The position numbers and the translations under genes were made by a program. Positions 59,632 through 64,000 of a stretch of 64,000 nucleotides of DNA are shown in pieces; the stretch's first letter is position 1, and each line of letters begins with the position of its first letter. Where the stretch lies: the NCBI GenBank assembly GCA_021299035.1, contig JAJTGD010000013.1, positions 62,001 through 126,000 on the forward strand. Direction: 5' to 3'. Under the pieces are notes generated by a model. The model was not told the DNA's origin. It did no database searches and saw only the letters and a program-made list of their open reading frames with translations. The stretch comes from Oxalobacteraceae bacterium (lineage in GTDB: Bacteria > Pseudomonadota > Gammaproteobacteria > Burkholderiales > Burkholderiaceae_D).

Positions 59632-60595
59632 AGCGGCTGTTGAACATCGCCTTCACGTCTTCAAGGTTGATGTCGTTTACCTTGATCATGTTCGCGCGCC
59701 AGTCAGCCTTGGCACCACCTGCGGCCATCATGCCCGCTGCATCTTTGTGAGCCGCTTGCGTGGCACGTGCCAGTGTGCTGCCACCAGCGACTTGATCAGT
59801 AATTGCGTTCCATGAACCTTTCGCATCCAGCATCACAGGCGCGGTTTGCGGGAAGGCGTATTTTTCCTGGAGCTTTTTGATCTCGGGTTGCAACTCGGTC
59901 AGTGCCTGATCAATCTTGGCTTTCAGCTCAGGATTTTTCTTTGAAACTGCAACAGCCACCTGCCCATTTAAACCCTGGCCTGCAACCGGCGTGACCTTCC
60001 AACGTTCAGCATACTGCTTGAGGTTAGCGTATCCCGCGCTCGGACCCCAAAGCACGGCGACATCAATCTCACCTTTATCGAGTGCTGCCAACACCGCGTC
60101 TTGTTCGCGATAATTGTGGCAGTCATAACCCGTCTCATTCGAGAGGACGATATGCGGGGTAGATCCGTGCAACACGCCAATGCGCTTGCCCTTCAGATCT
60201 TCCAAACCGCTGAATTTGAACGATGAAGGTGCCACAACGGCATAGCCGACATCGAGAAAGGCGCGGGTTTTTTCCAAACCACGCATCTTGTAATCCGCAT
60301 TTGCGGGCAAAGCAAAATAGGCGTCGCACATGTCCATGGTGTTGCGGACAGCGCGACGCTGGTTATACGTCAACCACCAAACATATTCGGCGGAAGCACC
60401 CAAGCGCTGCACAACCATATCTGCCAGCTCGACATACAGACCCTTTTCCGCACCTTCCGACTTACTGAAAGGCAGGTTGTCGGGATCAGTACAGATCTTG
60501 ATAGTGTCTGCAGACGCCAGCGGCGCAGCACACACACCCGTCACCAAAGCGACGGCAGACCAAAAGCGAGCACGGTTGTAAAGCGACTTGGGCAT
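59603..60595 (-). CDS. XoxJ/MoxJ-like periplasmic binding protein with broken cytochrome c fusion
   Basis: A protein of about 330 residues. It has a signal peptide (VALVTGVCAAPLASA), then the quinoprotein-associated binding-protein family: IKICTDPDNLPFSKSEGAEKGLYVELADMV, CDAYFALPANADYKM, LKGKRIGVLHGSTPHIVL and ALDKGEIDVAVLWGPSAGY. A linker then leads to NLEDVKAMFNSRC, the start of a cytochrome c domain, after which the frame runs into YHDHQRPP and stops. ATG 60595 has GGAGAG 5 nt upstream. It lies 14 bp behind the quinoprotein gene and probably helps its assembly or activity. Confidence 0.85.
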   Translation of the reverse strand: MPKSLYNRARFWSAVALVTGVCAAPLASADTIKICTDPDNLPFSKSEGAEKGLYVELADMVVQRLGASAEYVWWLTYNQRRAVRNTMDMCDAYFALPANADYKMRGLEKTRAFLDVGYAVVAPSSFKFSGLEDLKGKRIGVLHGSTPHIVLSNETGYDCHNYREQDAVLAALDKGEIDVAVLWGPSAGYANLKQYAERWKVTPVAGQGLNGQVAVAVSKKNPELKAKIDQALTELQPEIKKLQEKYAFPQTAPVMLDAKGSWNAITDQVAGGSTLARATQAAHKDAAGMMAAGGAKADWRANMIKVNDINLEDVKAMFNSRCYHDHQRPP

Positions 60596-60609
60596 TTCCA
60601 CTCTCCGAA

Positions 60610-62289
60610 TTAGTTCAACGCAAAGACGAACAGAGTGCCGCCTTCAGGGCTGGCATCTACCATCTTCTGACCGAGGTCACCCAGGAACGCTGGGATCGAC
60701 TGCGTACGACCCGAAACAACAGCAACATACTGCTTGCCATCGATTACATAGGTCATCGGCGCAGCAGTGATACCTGAGCCAGTGTTGAACTTCCAGAGTT
60801 CTTTACCAGTCTTGCCGTCATATGCGCGGAAGATACCTTGGATGTCACCAGCAAACACCAGACCGGATGCTGTGGTCATGGTGCCACCGTTGAACGGCAA
60901 CGGCTGCTTGTTCATCCAGACAGTCTTACCTGTCAGCGGATCAAACGCCTTCAGACCACCACCGTGACCACCAGGGCCCAGCTTGCCGAGGTCAAAGTTG
61001 ACCGACAGGTAGAACTGACCGCGCTTGTAGTCTTCCTGCACACCTTCCATGTCCATACACAGGTTCATGGTTGGGATGTAGACCAGACCAGTCTGCTTGT
61101 TGTAGCTCATCGGCATCCAGTTCTTGCCGCCGAGGAGGTTCGGGCAAACGTTCACAGCTTTACGCTTGAAGCCAGGACGGAACTTGTTGTCCGGAGCTTC
61201 GATCGGTGCGCCAGTCTTCAGATCAACGCCAGTAGCCCAGTTCACGCCATCAACGAACTGCTTGGCAGACAGCAGCTTGCCGTTTGCGCGGTTGATCACG
61301 TAGAAGAAGCCGTTACGGTTCGCAGTCATGATGACTGGAACTGTTTGGCCGTCGAATGGCAGGTCAGCAAACACCAGTTCGTTAACGCCGTCGTAGTCCC
61401 ATGCGTCATGTGGTGTGTACTGATAGTGCCACTGGATCTGACCAGTGTTGGCATTCAACGCCACAACCGAGGCGGTGTACAGGTTGCTGTACTTGCCCAC
61501 GTCGGAGCTGTCGTTGCCACGCACTGCAGCCGCCCAAGGTGCTGGGTTGGAGGTGCCGTAGTAGACCAGGTTCAGCTTCGGATCATACGAACCGATGAAC
61601 CATGCAGCACCACCGCCATGCTTGCCGGAGTCACCCTTCCAGGTATCGCCGCCTTTTTCATTTGGCTCAGGCACGGTGTGGGTACGCCAGACTTCCTTAC
61701 CAGTGTTCTGATCGTAAGCGATGATCGCGCCACGTACACCGTACTCACCGCCACCGAAACCGGTGATGACGAGGTTGCCAGCGATAGTGGGTGGCGAAGT
61801 GATGACCGAACCCTGAGTGTAGTCAACCACGGTCGAGGTCCAGAGCTCTTTGCCGGTCTTCGCGTCAAGCGCAGTCAGCTTCGAGTCAAGACGACCAAAG
61901 AAAATCTTGCCATTAGCGTGTGCAACACCACGGCTGTTGACGTCGCAGCAAGCGAACTGATCAACGTTCTTTGGCAGCTCTGGCGAATGACGCCATTTGA
62001 CATCACCCGTTTTTGCGTTAACCGCATAAACGTGTTTCGGACCGAAAGACGAGGTCACGAACATGGTGTCGCCAACTAGAATCGGTGTCGATTCTTGTGA
62101 ACGGTTGGTACCGAGTTGCAGTGCCCACTTGACCTGCAGGCTTTTGACGTTGCCAGCGTTAACTTGATTAGCAACGCTGTAGCGGGTGTTACCGGTGTCG
62201 CCACCGTACACACCCCAGTCTTTGGCCATTGCGACTGGTGCTGCTACCAGCATCGCTGCAGTGGCCATCGTTTTCATGGATAGCTTCAT
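60610..62289 (-). CDS. PQQ-dependent alcohol dehydrogenase, probably lanthanide type
   Basis: A protein of about 559 residues. Signal peptide TMATAAMLVAAPVAMA; ATG 62289 has GGAG 5 nt upstream. Eight-bladed propeller with W motifs, the PQQ disulfide Cys114-Cys115 (QFACCDVN), metal-ligand candidates Glu182 (GGGEYGVRG) and Asn248 (GTSNPAPW), and HDAWDYDGVNE, where Asp298 is catalytic and Asp300 is the extra Asp seen in lanthanide enzymes (XoxF, ExaF) in place of Ala in MxaF. The loops look closer to ExaF/PedH than to classic XoxF. It oxidises an alcohol in the periplasm and needs a cytochrome c acceptor. Confidence 0.9.
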   Translation of the reverse strand: MKLSMKTMATAAMLVAAPVAMAKDWGVYGGDTGNTRYSVANQVNAGNVKSLQVKWALQLGTNRSQESTPILVGDTMFVTSSFGPKHVYAVNAKTGDVKWRHSPELPKNVDQFACCDVNSRGVAHANGKIFFGRLDSKLTALDAKTGKELWTSTVVDYTQGSVITSPPTIAGNLVITGFGGGEYGVRGAIIAYDQNTGKEVWRTHTVPEPNEKGGDTWKGDSGKHGGGAAWFIGSYDPKLNLVYYGTSNPAPWAAAVRGNDSSDVGKYSNLYTASVVALNANTGQIQWHYQYTPHDAWDYDGVNELVFADLPFDGQTVPVIMTANRNGFFYVINRANGKLLSAKQFVDGVNWATGVDLKTGAPIEAPDNKFRPGFKRKAVNVCPNLLGGKNWMPMSYNKQTGLVYIPTMNLCMDMEGVQEDYKRGQFYLSVNFDLGKLGPGGHGGGLKAFDPLTGKTVWMNKQPLPFNGGTMTTASGLVFAGDIQGIFRAYDGKTGKELWKFNTGSGITAAPMTYVIDGKQYVAVVSGRTQSIPAFLGDLGQKMVDASPEGGTLFVFALN

Positions 62290-62615
62290 TGTGTCTCCGT
62301 TCATCGAGTGCTGGGGTTGCATAGACCCCGGTGTTATTAATTTAACAATCGCCCAACTACAGACGCTTCTTGTAAAACTTAAAATGCATGTCGAAGCATG
62401 TTGATGTTACAAGGTCTAAAAAAAAAATCAACGAATATCCCACTACCTTACTCATGGTTTTGGAGGCAGTTTTTGGGTTGTTTTTTCCCCCTTTTCGGAC
62501 TAGATGCAACACCCGCTTTAAGGCGCCGTACAGAGGGAAAAATTGAATTTGCAGCGCAGCAAATTCGATGATTCAGCAGCGCAAAAATCAGTACTCCCTT
62601 ACAAAAGCTGACAGC
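62290..62615 (-). promoter_or_regulatory. Leader and promoter region of the quinoprotein gene
   Basis: No gene seen. It contains a short stem GGGGT (62313-62317) / ACCCC (62325-62329) in the expected 5' leader, and homopolymer runs near 62418 and 62486. No confident -35/-10 pair could be chosen. Confidence 0.4.
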
Positions 62616-62640
62616 AAAAAAAAACGACCCTGGCGGGTCG
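62616..62640 (-). terminator. Rho-independent terminator
   Basis: On the minus strand CGACCC-GCCA-GGGTCG is followed by nine T. It ends the lipoprotein transcript coming from the right. Confidence 0.88.
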
Positions 62641-62830
62641 CAGATGCGTGTTCAATACTTTTATTAGCACGATTCTTACAGTGCCTTACGTAAGGATTTG
62701 CAAGCTTACGTAGCCTTACAAAAGCACGAATACAAAGGCAGCGAACCACCCCGAAAAATGCTGTTAAACGCAATCTCGCTATTCGAAAAAATACGAATAA
62801 CTAAGCGTTGGGTACAACGCTCAAAGATCG
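62641..62830. promoter_or_regulatory. Gap with TTACGTA palindromes
   Basis: CCTTACGTAAGG (62684-62695) is a perfect 12-bp palindrome; CTTACGTA recurs at about 62705. ATTCG-N8-CGAAT lies near 62781-62798. They sit in the 3' region of the lipoprotein gene; function unknown. Confidence 0.35.
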
Positions 62831-63577
62831 CTATAAGCTTTTGGTGCGCAGCAGCGTCATGCGCATGACGCCCCCTTGAAAAAATCGTGCCGTGGTCGGC
62901 TCATGACGCTCCAACTGTACTAGTCCGACGTTGGGGCAGTACCACTCGAGGTTCACCATCGGCGCTACTTTGTAGGTCATTTCTTGCTCGTGCCAGATGT
63001 GCAAAGGCGTTACGCCTTTGATCAGCACACAGCCGGCGTAATCACCGGAAGGCGTACTGACCTTCTGGTCAGTCGCCTCTACCGCATAGGTCATGGTCAG
63101 ATCACGGAAGCGATCGACATATTTGAACTCTTGTGGCCACTCGTTACGACGCTTCAGGAAGTAAGGCACCGTGGTGGTCGTCCACTTTTCTTCCTTAGTC
63201 AGCTTGGCAGGCAACACGGTGCGTGGCGCACGATCGAGTACGGCCACTTTGTCATTCGGGGTACGGCTGGCAATTCGATGCACCCCTTTGTCATCAATCT
63301 TCAGCCAGTAATCGTTACCGTAGTCACTGCGCCGGCGCCAAGTCTCAACCCCATTCAAATCCACCTTGCCAAGATTCGTCATGGTGATCGTCGATCGATC
63401 GACATAAGGCTCTGGTGCGTCGTAGCTGATCTCAATACGGTAGGTCCAACTTCTTCCTTCGCCGAGCGGGAACAAGGGATTATCGTTGGCAGGTTTTTGG
63501 CAGCCAGCGAGCAGAATCAGTACTGCCGCAACACTCATCGTTGCAATCGCGCTGGAAAAATTGTTAAGCAATCGCAT
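62831..63577 (-). CDS. Lipoprotein of unknown function
   Basis: A protein of about 248 residues. Start ATG 63577 gives a lipoprotein signal (TMSVAAVLILLAGC). The mature part is beta-rich: NPLFPLGEGRSWTYRIEISYDAP, ETWRRRSDYGNDYWLKIDDKGVHRI, then MTYAVEATDQKVSTPSGDYAGCVLIKG and LEWYCPNVGLVQLERH. This resembles periplasmic lipocalin- or LolA-like folds only vaguely. The start overlaps closely with the upstream gene stop (63579), so the two form an operon. Confidence 0.82.
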   Translation of the reverse strand: MRLLNNFSSAIATMSVAAVLILLAGCQKPANDNPLFPLGEGRSWTYRIEISYDAPEPYVDRSTITMTNLGKVDLNGVETWRRRSDYGNDYWLKIDDKGVHRIASRTPNDKVAVLDRAPRTVLPAKLTKEEKWTTTTVPYFLKRRNEWPQEFKYVDRFRDLTMTYAVEATDQKVSTPSGDYAGCVLIKGVTPLHIWHEQEMTYKVAPMVNLEWYCPNVGLVQLERHEPTTARFFQGGVMRMTLLRTKSL

Positions 63578-63578
63578 T

Positions 63579-64000
63579 TTATTTTTCCGGTACCTGAGGA
63601 GCAGGCAGATCCATGATCTTGATCTCTTGTTCATCCTTACCTGGATTCAGCCAGCTCGGTCCCGTCCCCTGCCCCGACTTCGCCTCGGCAGTGCCCATCT
63701 GACTAATACCGCGCTGACCTTTTTTCATGCCTTCGGTAATTCGCTCATGCAGCGCACGCATGTAGGGCAGCTTGTAGCCCCGCGGCTCAAGATGACGCCG
63801 GCCTTCTTCGATCGGCGTCACCCACAGATATAAAGCACCCGGATACTTTGGCGTTGGTTCTTCGATTACTGCTGCAATCAGTAAAAAGCGCGCTGGCAAG
63901 GGGTCATTAGTCGGGTAACCAATCACACTCATCACGGCGTTATGACCATAAAAGTAAAATGCACAGACGGCTAGTGTCAGCACCCCTTTTAACCAGCGCG
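63579..64000 (-). CDS. Membrane-anchored protein, partial at window edge
   Basis: The frame is open to the window edge: RWLKGVLTLAVCAFYFYGHN (TM) precedes a soluble part with VIGYPTNDPLPARFLLIAAVIEEP, YPGALYLWVTPIEEGRRHLEPRGYKLPYMRALHERI and a polar end. A GTG at 63983 could start it, but the run of sensible residues upstream suggests that the true start lies beyond 64000. It is the gene before the lipoprotein and of unknown function. Confidence 0.7.
   Translation of the reverse strand, partial: RWLKGVLTLAVCAFYFYGHNAVMSVIGYPTNDPLPARFLLIAAVIEEPTPKYPGALYLWVTPIEEGRRHLEPRGYKLPYMRALHERITEGMKKGQRGISQMGTAEAKSGQGTGPSWLNPGKDEQEIKIMDLPAPQVPEK

Noticed and set aside
60838-62079. 413-codon open frame on the plus strand over the quinoprotein gene
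   Set aside because: It is antisense to a well-conserved PQQ dehydrogenase; the frame is open because of the codon bias of the real gene. No SD or family signature.
62984-63616. 210-codon plus-strand frame over the lipoprotein gene
   Set aside because: Antisense to a gene with a good signal peptide and lipobox.

Overview
The window reads as a chromosomal segment of a Gram-negative betaproteobacterium, most likely of the Burkholderiales or a close relative. The evidence is the gene families: a tripartite RND pump with a NodT-type outer-membrane lipoprotein, COQ7-type ubiquinone synthesis, a complete type VI secretion system (T6SS), FlaG and flagellin, and a PQQ alcohol dehydrogenase with a MoxJ/XoxJ-like partner. 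The genus cannot be fixed from sequence reading alone. No rRNA, tRNA, insertion sequence, prophage or CRISPR array was seen.

Layout. 1-6000: an orphan membrane protein, a DCC-COQ7 fusion, a truncated zinc-ribbon (DUF6671-like) remnant, an ArsR-like/OmpR/histidine-kinase operon on the minus strand, and two unrecognised genes. 5997-11772: an RND efflux operon (permease, adaptor, outer-membrane factor, minus strand). 11900-19350: small membrane and regulatory genes, the first palindromic-repeat locus, and metabolic genes (FAD amino-acid dehydrogenase, ThrH, cytochrome P450). 19554-28600: FlaG, a BciA-like vinyl reductase, a SOUL haem protein, a Na+/H+ antiporter, a MocA-like nucleotidyltransferase, an NHL protein, an orphan NosR/NirI-like flavo-iron-sulfur membrane protein and a truncated haemoglobin. 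28624-30178: a HigBA-like toxin-antitoxin pair, then a 101-bp-period palindromic repeat array. 30535-56353: two tiny membrane-protein genes, a membrane-signalling module (degenerate ATPase-like protein, PAS membrane protein, HTH-TM protein, LuxR regulator, convergent hybrid kinase) and a T6SS with all 13 core genes (tssB, C, D, E, F, G, H, I, J, K, L, M, A) plus DUF4280 PAAR-like and YwqK-like accessories. 56359-64000 (minus strand): a large flagellin, a ParDE-like pair lying between two copies of one terminator, a XoxJ-like gene whose fused cytochrome c tail has been broken by deletion, the quinoprotein dehydrogenase, and a lipoprotein/membrane gene pair running off the window.

How the genes work together. 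The most notable signal is a short inverted repeat, ATACT-NN-AGT(A/G)T, found just upstream of three transcription units of the T6SS island (30965, 35947, 36659). In each case it overlaps or sits beside promoter-like hexamers. With the membrane-signalling genes in the same island, this suggests a dedicated local regulatory circuit. The TssM is also unusual in lacking a recognisable Walker A motif. At the right end, the quinoprotein dehydrogenase has the Asp-X-Asp signature of lanthanide enzymes, but the cytochrome c domain that would be its electron acceptor is now a remnant, so electrons must leave by another cytochrome if the enzyme is active.
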